12,365 bases of DNA. Origin: Chloroflexota bacterium (GTDB taxonomy: Bacteria; Chloroflexota; Anaerolineae; Anaerolineales; E44-bin32). The notes beneath the pieces are model-generated. The model was not told where the DNA came from and did no database searches. It saw only the letters and a list, made by a program, of their open reading frames with translations. The DNA lies in the NCBI GenBank assembly GCA_026390045.1, contig JAPLGR010000554.1, positions 1 through 12,365 on the forward strand, in the 5' to 3' direction. This document shows positions 6,271 to 12,365 of this stretch, piece by piece; the stretch's first letter is position 1; each line of letters starts with the position of its first letter. Both the position numbers and the translations under genes were made by a program.

Positions 6271-7677
6271 TCAGCCGCCCTGCTCCAGCCGGGCATGCTT
6301 CTCGGCGTGCATCGCAAGGACCTTCTCCTGAACCCCTTCCAGGTACTTACCCCGCAGCGGATACCACGTCAGCAGGATGGCCCCCAGGATCATGGCCACG
6401 CCGGGGATCAGCCCGATCAGGACCTTGATGCCGAAGAGCGCGCTGGCTGGCTGGTCGAGGAAGGTCTGTCCCAGGTTGGCCTCGCGGGTGACGAAGGCCG
6501 TGGCCTCGAGGACAAAGGGGATCAGGGCATAGGCAACGGACTGCGCCGGCTTGGTGAGAAGGGCGTTCACGCCAAAGAACGCGCCCTCACGCCGAACACC
6601 CGAACGCACCTCGTCCTCATCCGCCACCTGCGCGAAGAGCACGTTGGTCAGCGTCTGCGGCCCCGAGAGGCCGAAGCCGGCCAACATCAGGCAGGGCAGG
6701 ATGAGCGCTGACGGCACGAATGGGATCAGCACCAACCCGACCCCGGCGATGAGCAGCAGTAACTGTTGGGCACCTGCCACGCCCAGCCGACGCCGGATCA
6801 GCGTCGTGATCGGGACCCCGACGATGAGCGGGATGAAGACACAAACCAACACGATCATCGTGTTCATCTTCAGGACATAGTCCGCCATGTAGAAGAGCAT
6901 CCCCACCACCAGGGCCTGCATCAGGATCGACATGAAGTTCTGCGCCACGAGCACTAGGAACGACCGGCTGGTGAAGGTGAAGCGCAAGGCCGGCCCCAAC
7001 GGCAGGGGCTTGTCCACCTTGGTGAACTCGGGCCGCTCCTTCACCTTCAGCGTCGTGGCGATGATCAGGATGGCGCTCACCACGCCCACCACGACCATCG
7101 CGACCTGCAGCGGCAGGAAGGACGGCGAGGCGCCGACTTTGGGGCGGAAGAGATCCGGGATGATGAACCCCAAGATCATGCCCAGCAGGCCAAAGAGCGA
7201 GGCGGAGATCTGCAGGCCGTTCCGCCCCGCGTCCGACTCGGTCACTTCCGGAAGCAGGGCCGAGTAGACCAGGCCGATGATGGTGTAGCAGGTGTCGTAC
7301 AGCAGCATCGTGACGAGCATCCAGAGGAACAGGGTTCTGTCCCCGGCGCCGGTGGGGGCCAGCCACACCAGGATGAACGTCAGCGCCAGGAAGGGCGCGG
7401 TGAAGCGCATATAGGGGATCCGTCGGCCGCGCTTAGAGCGGGTGCTGTCGGTAATGTAGCCAAAGAGCGGATCGTTGATCGCATTCCAGACCGCATAGAT
7501 GCCGGAGGCAAGTGCGATCCAGCGCGCTGAAAGCCCGAGGTAGTCCTGGTAGAAGATGGGCAGGAGCGCGCCAAAGACGCCCGAGATCAGGGAAGTGCCC
7601 AGCGCCGCGAAGCCCCAGATGAACTTGTAGCCCGATGAGAGCCGGACCGGCGCGAAGGGAGCTGACTGGCTGGTCAT
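6271..7677 (-). CDS. GPH (MelB-type) sugar/cation symporter-like MFS carrier
   Basis: This 468-residue protein has about 12 predicted membrane helices and belongs to the glycoside-pentoside-hexuronide:cation symporter family. The family signature is clear at residues 64-89: WNAINDPLFGYITD, then TRSKRGRRIPY. Aligned by eye to MelB, the cation-site Asp of WDAINDP is Asn here (N65), the second Asp is kept (D69), and the Asp of the YTIMD motif is Gly (G135 in CYTIIGL). This argues against MelB-like Na+ coupling; proton coupling, or uptake without a cation, is possible. The C-terminus is charged and cytoplasmic. The ATG has AAGGAGG (7683-7689) with 5-base spacing. The gene is transcribed alone, convergent with pepF and divergent from the folate gene. 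The substrate is unknown; a sugar or glycoside is likely for the family, though lysophospholipid carriers also occur in it. Confidence 0.88.
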   Translation of the reverse strand: MTSQSAPFAPVRLSSGYKFIWGFAALGTSLISGVFGALLPIFYQDYLGLSARWIALASGIYAVWNAINDPLFGYITDSTRSKRGRRIPYMRFTAPFLALTFILVWLAPTGAGDRTLFLWMLVTMLLYDTCYTIIGLVYSALLPEVTESDAGRNGLQISASLFGLLGMILGFIIPDLFRPKVGASPSFLPLQVAMVVVGVVSAILIIATTLKVKERPEFTKVDKPLPLGPALRFTFTSRSFLVLVAQNFMSILMQALVVGMLFYMADYVLKMNTMIVLVCVFIPLIVGVPITTLIRRRLGVAGAQQLLLLIAGVGLVLIPFVPSALILPCLMLAGFGLSGPQTLTNVLFAQVADEDEVRSGVRREGAFFGVNALLTKPAQSVAYALIPFVLEATAFVTREANLGQTFLDQPASALFGIKVLIGLIPGVAMILGAILLTWYPLRGKYLEGVQEKVLAMHAEKHARLEQGG

Positions 7678-7984
7678 CTCTGCCTCCTTGGTGGTCAGGA
7701 AGTACGATCAAGCGTGCTCGGCCTGAGCCATGGGCGCGGGGATTCTCCATCTCCACCCCGGAAAGTGCAACGCTGACTACCCTCCCTGGGCGGGCCGATA
7801 CGACTCACCCGCCCCACAACAGTCGTCCGCACTTGCTCTTCAAGCCCGCATGACTTACAGTCCGGACGCGCCAGAGCAGGACACGCTGGAGGGCAGCTAC
7901 GTCTCCCGACCATGCCTGCTCTCCGGTAGGGCTCTCAGCGCGATGACAGGGTTGCGGCAACGCACTTCATAGGCATGCAAGGGC
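7678..7984. other. Divergent intergenic region, 307 bp
   Basis: This stretch separates two divergent genes. It holds the minus-strand ribosome site (7683-7689), a weak minus-strand promoter (7742-7770) and a 7-bp inverted repeat, GGGCGGG/CCCGCCC (7788-7794 with 7808-7814, 13-base loop). A small dyad, GTTGC-G-GCAAC (7951-7961), lies 23 bp before the folate gene start. No gene, RNA or mobile element is recognisable, and short open frames here have no family features. Confidence 0.5.
7742..7770 (-). promoter_or_regulatory. Weak candidate promoter for the GPH carrier
   Basis: On the minus strand, TTGCAC (7765-7770) and GAGAAT (7742-7747) are separated by 17 bp, with the -10 about 64 bp before the ATG at 7677. 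Both hexamers are only partial matches to consensus, so this is a tentative call. Confidence 0.28.
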
Positions 7985-8602
7985 ATGGACGGATTACCTG
8001 ACGGCGATGCAGCCCCTTCAGAAGCGATTGGCCGAGCCAAACAAGCGCTGCGAGCGCGCTGCCGGCGCGTGCGCGACGAGCTCGGAGACAGCCGCCGCGC
8101 GCAGGCCAGCGAACGCATCTGCGAACGCATCCGGGAGTGGAGCGCATTCCGGTCAGCGACCGTCGTCTTCACCTACTTGCCGATGCGCGGCGATGTCGAC
8201 CTCAGGCCGCTCCTCGATGAAGCATCGCGGATTCGGTGGGCGATCCCACGTGTTGTCGAGGCGCCGACACCTCATCTGCTGTTCCATGCCTACCAGCGCG
8301 ATCATCTCATCCTGCACCGCTTCGGAATGCCAGAGCCCGATCCGGGCGCGCCCCTGATCACGCCGGACCAAGCCGACCTGATCCTTGTCCCCGGCCTGGC
8401 GTTCGACTGGAGCGGATTCCGCATCGGCTACGGTGGCGGGTACTACGACCGATTGCTGGCGCAGCACGGCCACGCCATGGCTCTTGGCATCTGCTACCAG
8501 GCGCTGCTGCTCGACGAGATCCCTCACGAAGCGCACGACGTGCCGGTCGGCCACCTGGTCACCGAGGCTTGCGGCGTGATCCTCGGTCGAGGCGTGGCCT
8601 GA
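7985..8602 (+). CDS. 5-formyltetrahydrofolate cyclo-ligase (MTHFS)
   Basis: This 205-residue cytoplasmic enzyme would convert 5-formyl-THF plus ATP to 5,10-methenyl-THF, returning folate to the one-carbon pool. Family marks in order: an N-terminal basic helix (AKQALRARCRRVRDEL, 18-33); TYLPMRGDVD (63-72); GMPEP (114-118); DLILVPGLAFD (131-141); the nucleotide/folate-binding signature RIGYGGGYYDR (146-156); and HDVPVGHLVTE (184-194) near the C-terminus. Length is normal. ATG 7985 is the only in-frame start before the conserved helix, because an in-frame TAG lies at 7970-7972. A ribosome site is poor: AAGGG ends just one base before the ATG. Translation may therefore be weak or leaderless. A 12-bp tandem repeat (8109-8131) encodes the ERI-CERI stretch. 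The gene stands alone, divergent from the symporter gene and 142 bp before the lipid kinase. Confidence 0.92.
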   Translation: MDGLPDGDAAPSEAIGRAKQALRARCRRVRDELGDSRRAQASERICERIREWSAFRSATVVFTYLPMRGDVDLRPLLDEASRIRWAIPRVVEAPTPHLLFHAYQRDHLILHRFGMPEPDPGAPLITPDQADLILVPGLAFDWSGFRIGYGGGYYDRLLAQHGHAMALGICYQALLLDEIPHEAHDVPVGHLVTEACGVILGRGVA

Positions 8603-8667
8603 TCTGAAAACTGCGCGTCCGGTCGACATCCGCCTCCCCGCCTCAGCCCAATCTTGGCTCCACCGGC

Positions 8668-8695
8668 TTGACACCCAGCCCATCGTGTGCATGAT
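8668..8695 (+). promoter_or_regulatory. Candidate sigma-70 promoter for the lipid kinase/acyltransferase pair
   Basis: A perfect TTGACA (8668-8673) is followed after 16 bp by CATGAT (8690-8695, 4/6 match to TATAAT). A start site near 8702 would give a leader of about 43 bases before ATG 8745. This is the best promoter match in the window. Confidence 0.5.
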
Positions 8696-8744
8696 TGCCG
8701 CTATCCACGCGGGTCCATGACCGATTGCCAAAGGGGACAAGCGG

Positions 8745-9677
8745 ATGCCCAGGTACACGTTGATCGTCAATCCGGCCGCCGGCGCCGGAACCGGCGGGCG
8801 CTCCATACCAACGATCGAGAGCCTGCTGAAGGCTAGCCGGCTGACGTATGACCTAGTGCGCACCGAACGTCGCGGGCATGCGATCGAGCTCGCCCGCGAG
8901 GCAGCGTTGGCCGGGGTTGAGGTCGTGGTCGCCTGCGGGGGGGACGGTACGTCCAACGAGGTGATCAACGGGTTGAAGCTGGCGCAAACCCAGGGACGCA
9001 GTGCGGCCCTCGGGGTGCTGTGTGTCGGGCGCGGCAATGACTTCGCCTTCGCCGTCGGCATCCCCCCGGACCTCCCGTCGGGTGTCGACACGCTGGCGGC
9101 GGATGCCCGGCGGACGATCGACCTCGGTCGCGTGACGGGCGGGGCTTTTCCGGACGGGCGCTTCTTCGGCAGCTGCGTCGGCATCGGCTTCGACGCCGTA
9201 ACGACGATCCAGGTGTCCAAGATGCCGCGCTGGGGCGGGTTCCTGAGCTTCTTCGCCGCCGTGCTCAAGACAATCTTCCTGTACCCGTATGGGCCAACCG
9301 TGCGGCTTGAGGTCGATGGCCGGACGATGACGCTGCCCACCCTGATGGTCTCGGTCATGAACGGCCGTCGACTGGGCGGCGGCTTTTGGATGGCTCCCAC
9401 GGCCGAGCCGGACGACGGGCTGTTTGACTTGTGCGTCGCCCGGCAGGCGAGTCGGCGGCGGATCATCGGACTGATCCCCCATTTCATGAAGGGCACGCAG
9501 CCCACCCAGCCGGAGATCGAGATGCTGCAGGGCAGGAGGATCGTCATCGAGGCGGTGGAGGGCGTGCTGCCGGCGCAGACCGACGGCGAGATCATCTCGA
9601 CCGAGGGCAAGCGGCTGGACATTGAGATGCTGCCCGGCTCGCTGCAGGTCGTGGCGCCCGCGGCCGGGGCCCGATGA
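8745..9677 (+). CDS. Diacylglycerol kinase-family lipid kinase
   Basis: This 310-residue enzyme of the DagK/YegS/BmrU family phosphorylates a lipid alcohol, most simply diacylglycerol to phosphatidic acid, at the inner face of the membrane. Seen in order: the N-terminal nucleotide-binding strand LIVNPAAG (6-13); the catalytic-domain signature GGDGTSNEVINGL (65-77); GRGNDFA (95-101); the C-terminal-lobe motif GGGFWMAP (211-218) with DDGLFD (223-228); and DGE (280-282), which holds the expected catalytic acid. All key residues are present and length is normal. There is no signal peptide or membrane helix. ATG 8745 follows AAAGGGGA with suitable spacing. The last four bases overlap the start of the acyltransferase gene, so the two are co-translated. 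Bacterial members also act on monoacylglycerol, undecaprenol or sphingoid bases; the acyltransferase neighbour favours a glycerolipid. Confidence 0.93.
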   Translation: MPRYTLIVNPAAGAGTGGRSIPTIESLLKASRLTYDLVRTERRGHAIELAREAALAGVEVVVACGGDGTSNEVINGLKLAQTQGRSAALGVLCVGRGNDFAFAVGIPPDLPSGVDTLAADARRTIDLGRVTGGAFPDGRFFGSCVGIGFDAVTTIQVSKMPRWGGFLSFFAAVLKTIFLYPYGPTVRLEVDGRTMTLPTLMVSVMNGRRLGGGFWMAPTAEPDDGLFDLCVARQASRRRIIGLIPHFMKGTQPTQPEIEMLQGRRIVIEAVEGVLPAQTDGEIISTEGKRLDIEMLPGSLQVVAPAAGAR

Positions 9678-10378
9678 GCGTCGCTCACCGCCTGACAATC
9701 GGCACCCTCAAGGCGCTGACCCGCGCTCTGTGCCGCATCGACGACGCCCAGCTCGAGCGCGTCCCGGCGCACGGGCCGCTGATCCTGGTCACCAACCACA
9801 TCAACATCGTCGAGGTCCCTCTCCTGTACACCCATCTCCTGCCGAGGCCGGCGGCCTGCCTCGTCGCCTCCGTCCGATGGGAGAACCCCTTCTACCGCTG
9901 GCTGCTGAACGGCGCGCAGATGATCCCTCTCCATCGCGGCGAAGCCGACATCGCAGCGCTGCGCGAGGGGCTGAGGCGGCTGGCGCAGGGTTGGATCGTG
10001 ATCATCGCCCCCGAGGGAACACGCAGCCACACCGGCAGGCTGCAGCGGGGAAAGGCCGGCGTCGTGCCGCTGGCGCTCAGGAGCGGCGCGCCGCTCCTGC
10101 CGCTCGTCTTCTTCGGCCACGAGGGCTTCGGGGACAACGTCCGTCGGCTGCGCCGCACCTACTTCCACATCGCGGTCGGCCAGCCCTTCCGTCTGAAACC
10201 TCGGGGCGACGGCGTGACCCGCGAGGTGCGGCAGGCGATGGCCGACGAGATCATGCGAGTGCTGGCCGCGCTGCTGCCGCCTGAGAACCGCGGCGTGTAC
10301 GCCAACTTCGCGGAACATCCTCCTCGCTACGTCGCACCGCTGGACGCACCCCGCCTTCCAGACCAGGCCTCAGCCTGA
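9674..10378 (+). CDS. PlsC-like 1-acyl-glycerol-3-phosphate acyltransferase with HX4E motif
   Basis: This 234-residue enzyme is of the PlsC/LPLAT family and would transfer an acyl group to lysophosphatidic acid (or a similar lipid) to make phosphatidic acid. Motif II is ENPFYRWLLNGAQMIPLHR (70-88), motif III is APEGTRS (112-118) with GRLQRGKAGV following, and motif IV is APLLPLVFFG (139-148). Motif I is odd: NHINIVE (41-47) gives HX4E where the family has HX4D, so the residue that normally polarises the catalytic His is Glu (E47). The N-terminus has no strong membrane helix, suggesting peripheral membrane attachment. Start and kinase stop share ATGA (9674-9677). The C-terminal ~30 residues are Pro/Ala-rich and look like a tail. 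Activity with Glu is plausible but not certain; a role in membrane lipid recycling together with the kinase is inferred. Confidence 0.9.
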   Translation: MSVAHRLTIGTLKALTRALCRIDDAQLERVPAHGPLILVTNHINIVEVPLLYTHLLPRPAACLVASVRWENPFYRWLLNGAQMIPLHRGEADIAALREGLRRLAQGWIVIIAPEGTRSHTGRLQRGKAGVVPLALRSGAPLLPLVFFGHEGFGDNVRRLRRTYFHIAVGQPFRLKPRGDGVTREVRQAMADEIMRVLAALLPPENRGVYANFAEHPPRYVAPLDAPRLPDQASA

Positions 10379-10459
10379 CGCAGGAGCGACTTGCTGAGGG
10401 GGCCGCACTGGCGCGGAGCGCCCATGCATATGACACGGCGTTGCGCGTCTGTCAGCGCC

Positions 10460-11800
10460 CTAGAGCGGAGGCCGCTCGGGGGCGGCAGCGGTGATGTGGC
10501 GCGGATCTCGCACTCGGAAGACGTAGACCAGGAAAGCCAGCAAGTTCAGACAGGCCCCGACGAGGAACAGCAGGCTGAAGTCGCGCGCGGCCAGCCATGC
10601 GCCGATGAGTGACGCGGTCACGCCGACGACCCCAAGAATCGTGTTGACCAGCCCGGCATAGGTTGGCTGCCTCCCGGGCGGGGCGAACTCGAGCGTCAGC
10701 ATGATGCCCGAGGTGATCTGGCCGCCCAGGCCGAGCCCGATCAGTACGAACACCGGAATGTAGACTCCGGGGCTCGGCGACCAGGCCGTCAACGCGTAGG
10801 CTACGACATAGGACAGCGCGGCAAGCACGAGGGACAGCTTGTGCCCACGTCGGTCAGCCAGGGCGCCGAAGACCAGCATGCCGGCCGCCTCGCCCAGCAG
10901 CATCGCCCCGGTGTAGCCTCCAACCATCGCGTCGCTGACACCCCAGGTGCGGATGGCGCTCAAGGTGACGAAGCCGACCCCCAGCGCGCCGAGGGCCATC
11001 GTCACACGACCCGCCAGGTACCAGCCGAAGTTGCCTCCCGCCCGAAGGATCTTGCGGATCCCCGACCAGTACTCGCGGGACGATTGACTCGGCGGGAGGC
11101 TGGCAGGGACCGGCTCGCGCACCCGGGTCATGAAGCCCAGGCTAAGCAGGACGCTGAGTGCCCCGATCGCGAAGATGACCACGAAGCTCTTCGGATAGGG
11201 CAGTGCCGCAAGCAACGCGATACTGGCAGCTGCGCCCAGTGCACCGAATCCTGTACCGACGAACGAGCCAAACCCCATGAAGAAGCCGCGCCGGTCGACC
11301 GGAAAGCAGCGCGCGACGAGCTGCTGCCAGGCCGGCGCGATTGCGCCCCCGCCGAGCGTATGCCAGGCGTAGCTGGCGACGGTCAGGATGAGCGCAACCG
11401 CCGGGGCGCGCACGGCGAGCGAAGCGGCGATCACCAGCACCCACAGCGGCAACCGCTCGGCGAAGAAGCCGATCTTGACCATGATCGGCAGCATGCGCGG
11501 CACGCGCTCGGTGGCATGGGCGGTGAACAACTGCGGAAGATACCAGCCGCCCTGTGCCAGCAGCGCCACCAGGCCGACGGCCAGCGTGCTCGAGGTCAGC
11601 TTGGAGATGAACAGCGGCAGGATGGTGGTCGAGGCGATGAACGACATGCCGAAGAAGAAGAAGCCCACCTCACCAACGCTGACCGCCAGGTTCCAGCGGT
11701 AGTTGCGGCGAACCTCGCCCTCGAGCGCCTCACCCTCAAAGGTGGGATACGGTCGATCAACCTCCAAAACGCGGCGCAGGAGCGGGTGCAAAGGCGGCAT
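10460..11800 (-). CDS. MFS transporter of unknown substrate
   Basis: This 446-residue major facilitator protein has about 12 hydrophobic segments after a polar N-terminus of ~36 residues (rich in Glu/Arg, ending VRRNYRWN). The second half carries the MFS motif A, FGALADRRGHK (311-321), between helices 8 and 9. In the first half the matching loop is degenerate (ATERVPRMLP, 96-105). AWQQLVARCFPVDRRGFFMG (157-176) is the motif seen between helices 4 and 6 in several uncharacterised bacterial carriers. It is unrelated to the GPH carrier in this window. The start ATG (complement of 11798-11800) lacks a visible ribosome site; the DUF362 fragment stops 26 bp upstream, so translation may depend on the upstream message. 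It converges on the plsC-like gene with an 81-bp gap. No substrate or direction of transport can be inferred. Confidence 0.85.
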   Translation of the reverse strand: MPPLHPLLRRVLEVDRPYPTFEGEALEGEVRRNYRWNLAVSVGEVGFFFFGMSFIASTTILPLFISKLTSSTLAVGLVALLAQGGWYLPQLFTAHATERVPRMLPIMVKIGFFAERLPLWVLVIAASLAVRAPAVALILTVASYAWHTLGGGAIAPAWQQLVARCFPVDRRGFFMGFGSFVGTGFGALGAAASIALLAALPYPKSFVVIFAIGALSVLLSLGFMTRVREPVPASLPPSQSSREYWSGIRKILRAGGNFGWYLAGRVTMALGALGVGFVTLSAIRTWGVSDAMVGGYTGAMLLGEAAGMLVFGALADRRGHKLSLVLAALSYVVAYALTAWSPSPGVYIPVFVLIGLGLGGQITSGIMLTLEFAPPGRQPTYAGLVNTILGVVGVTASLIGAWLAARDFSLLFLVGACLNLLAFLVYVFRVRDPRHITAAAPERPPL

Positions 11801-11826
11801 CGGTCAGTGAGTGTACAGGAAGCTGG

Positions 11827-12276
11827 CTAGCTTCCGTCAGCCTCCAGGATCATTCGAAGCTGGTCGGCGTACGCCCGGCCGTCGGCATCGTCCGCCAGGA
11901 GGGTGATCGCCTCGGGCTGCGCCACGCCAAGCCCAAGCTCGACCGCCCGGGCGATCTGTTCCTGCTCGAAGACCCGCCCGCGCCGGACCTCCGCCGTCGT
12001 CCCGAGGTGGCGCAAGATGGCGACACCGACGGCATCGAGGGCGACCCTATCCACGCCGGCCAGGACAACGCCGGCTTCAACCTTGTTGCCTACATCTGGC
12101 CCGCCGCTGGTCAAGGCCTCGACGCCGTCGAGGACATGGAGAGCAAGACAAGAGACCAGAAGAGCCTTCGCTCGTTCATCGCCTGCCTCTCGATCCTCCT
12201 TGGCCTGAAGGACGAACGGACCTGCGGTTGGCGAGTTTGGACGGATGCGGGCGGGCTGCCCGCCCGTGCTGGTCAC
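11827..12276 (-). CDS. DUF362 C-terminal fragment, probable gene remnant
   Basis: The 149-codon open frame has a clear DUF362 C-terminal region at residues ~46-120: LALHVLDGVEALTSGGPDVG, then VLAGVDRVALDAVGVAIL and IARAVELGLG. DUF362 proteins are usually over 300 residues and carry an N-terminal half that is absent here. Residues 1-45 show no family likeness, and the other two minus-strand frames out to the window end do not supply it either. The GTG start at 12276 has no ribosome site, and a 19-bp GC palindrome (12248-12266) lies within its first codons. I read this as a 5'-deleted remnant, although the remaining frame is intact and a short expressed protein cannot be excluded. DUF362 members are sometimes linked to iron-sulfur proteins, but no Cys motif is seen here. 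It lies 26 bp upstream of the MFS gene on the same strand. Confidence 0.6.
   Translation of the reverse strand: MTSTGGQPARIRPNSPTAGPFVLQAKEDREAGDERAKALLVSCLALHVLDGVEALTSGGPDVGNKVEAGVVLAGVDRVALDAVGVAILRHLGTTAEVRRGRVFEQEQIARAVELGLGVAQPEAITLLADDADGRAYADQLRMILEADGS
12248..12266. repeat. 19-bp perfect GC palindrome
   Basis: CGGGCGGGCTGCCCGCCCG has 9-bp arms around one central T. Such elements are usually intergenic, acting as transcript ends or short dispersed repeats. Here it sits 7 bp beyond a minus-strand stop (TGA, 12273-12275) and inside the nominal start of the DUF362 fragment. That argues that this region is not true DUF362 coding sequence. Confidence 0.55.
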
Positions 12277-12365
12277 AGCGGGAGGTGCGACATGTCCCCG
12301 GGAATCCGACTCGCACCATTATCGAGCGAACGCATGCCGGAGTCGAGGACGAGTCTGGAGGGCAA
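12273..12365 (-). other. Possible 3' end of a gene entering from the right edge
   Basis: A minus-strand frame is open from the window edge to the TGA at 12273-12275 (30 codons, ending in the residues SRIPGDMSHLPL). Its stop overlaps the GTG of the DUF362 fragment as GTGA, and a GC palindrome follows 7 bp later, as expected for a gene end. Nothing in 30 residues identifies a family, and an open frame of this length is common by chance in GC-rich DNA. Confidence 0.22.

Noticed and set aside
8109..8131. Two tandem copies of GCGAACGCATC within the folate gene
   Set aside because: They encode part of an ordinary helix (ERI/ERI) in frame. Two short copies are not evidence of a repeat element or CRISPR.
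8153..10318. A 721-codon open frame on the minus strand across the folate, lipid kinase and acyltransferase genes
   Set aside because: It is antisense to three genes with clear motifs. Its translation is rich in Arg, Pro and Ser without domain features, as expected from high GC shadow frames.
10410..10422. Short hairpin GGCGC-GGA-GCGCC between the convergent acyltransferase and MFS genes
   Set aside because: Only five pairs, with a 3-base loop and no T-run; too weak to call a terminator.
10841..11830. A 329-codon + strand open frame opposite the MFS carrier
   Set aside because: The product is charged and repetitive (Arg, Asp, Gln, His), which is the expected antisense of hydrophobic helices.
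1..12365. tRNA, rRNA, CRISPR, insertion sequence or phage genes
   Set aside because: None was seen: no cloverleaf-type sequences, no regularly spaced repeats, and no transposase, integrase or phage structural motifs in any reading frame examined.

Overview
The window is about 12.4 kb of GC-rich bacterial DNA holding ten protein genes that I can support from conserved motifs or gene structure. Nothing points to a phage, plasmid, transposon, CRISPR array or RNA operon. Gene content (a GctAB-like CoA-transferase, a PepF-type peptidase, GPH and MFS carriers, a DUF362 fragment) would suit a free-living heterotroph, perhaps Chloroflexota. That placement is a guess from general resemblance, since no marker gene is present.

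Layout, left half (+ strand). Bases 1-265 hold a terminator-like hairpin, a second GNRA-capped hairpin and a weak promoter. They lead into a single-chain class I CoA-transferase (266-1759) that fuses the A and B subunits normally made by two genes. Next comes a compact cluster: a two-helix membrane protein of unknown function (1892-2263), an ABC ATPase (2333-3265) and an ABC-2 permease (3262-4041) whose start overlaps the ATPase stop. A perfect 14-bp hairpin (4100-4132) closes this cluster. It is followed by an M3-family oligoendopeptidase (4322-6130), whose stop codon lies in the loop of another hairpin.

Layout, middle. A GPH/MelB-type symporter is read on the minus strand (6271-7677). It diverges across 307 bp from a 5-formyltetrahydrofolate cyclo-ligase (7985-8602). 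A good promoter (TTGACA-16-CATGAT) then precedes a translationally overlapped lipid pair: a diacylglycerol-kinase-family enzyme (8745-9677) and a PlsC-like acyltransferase (9674-10378).

Layout, right end (minus strand). A second, unrelated MFS carrier (10460-11800) lies 26 bp downstream of a DUF362 C-terminal fragment (11827-12276). The fragment's N-terminal part is missing, and its start region is occupied by a GC palindrome.

How the genes work together. The ABC cluster and the lipid kinase/acyltransferase pair are convincing functional units. The other genes look like unrelated housekeeping or nutritional functions. I did not find a clear new multi-gene system. The items most worth a second look are the shortened A-B fusion of the CoA-transferase, the HX4E replacement of the usual HX4D catalytic motif in the acyltransferase, the loss of MelB-type cation-site aspartates in the GPH carrier, and the decayed DUF362 locus.
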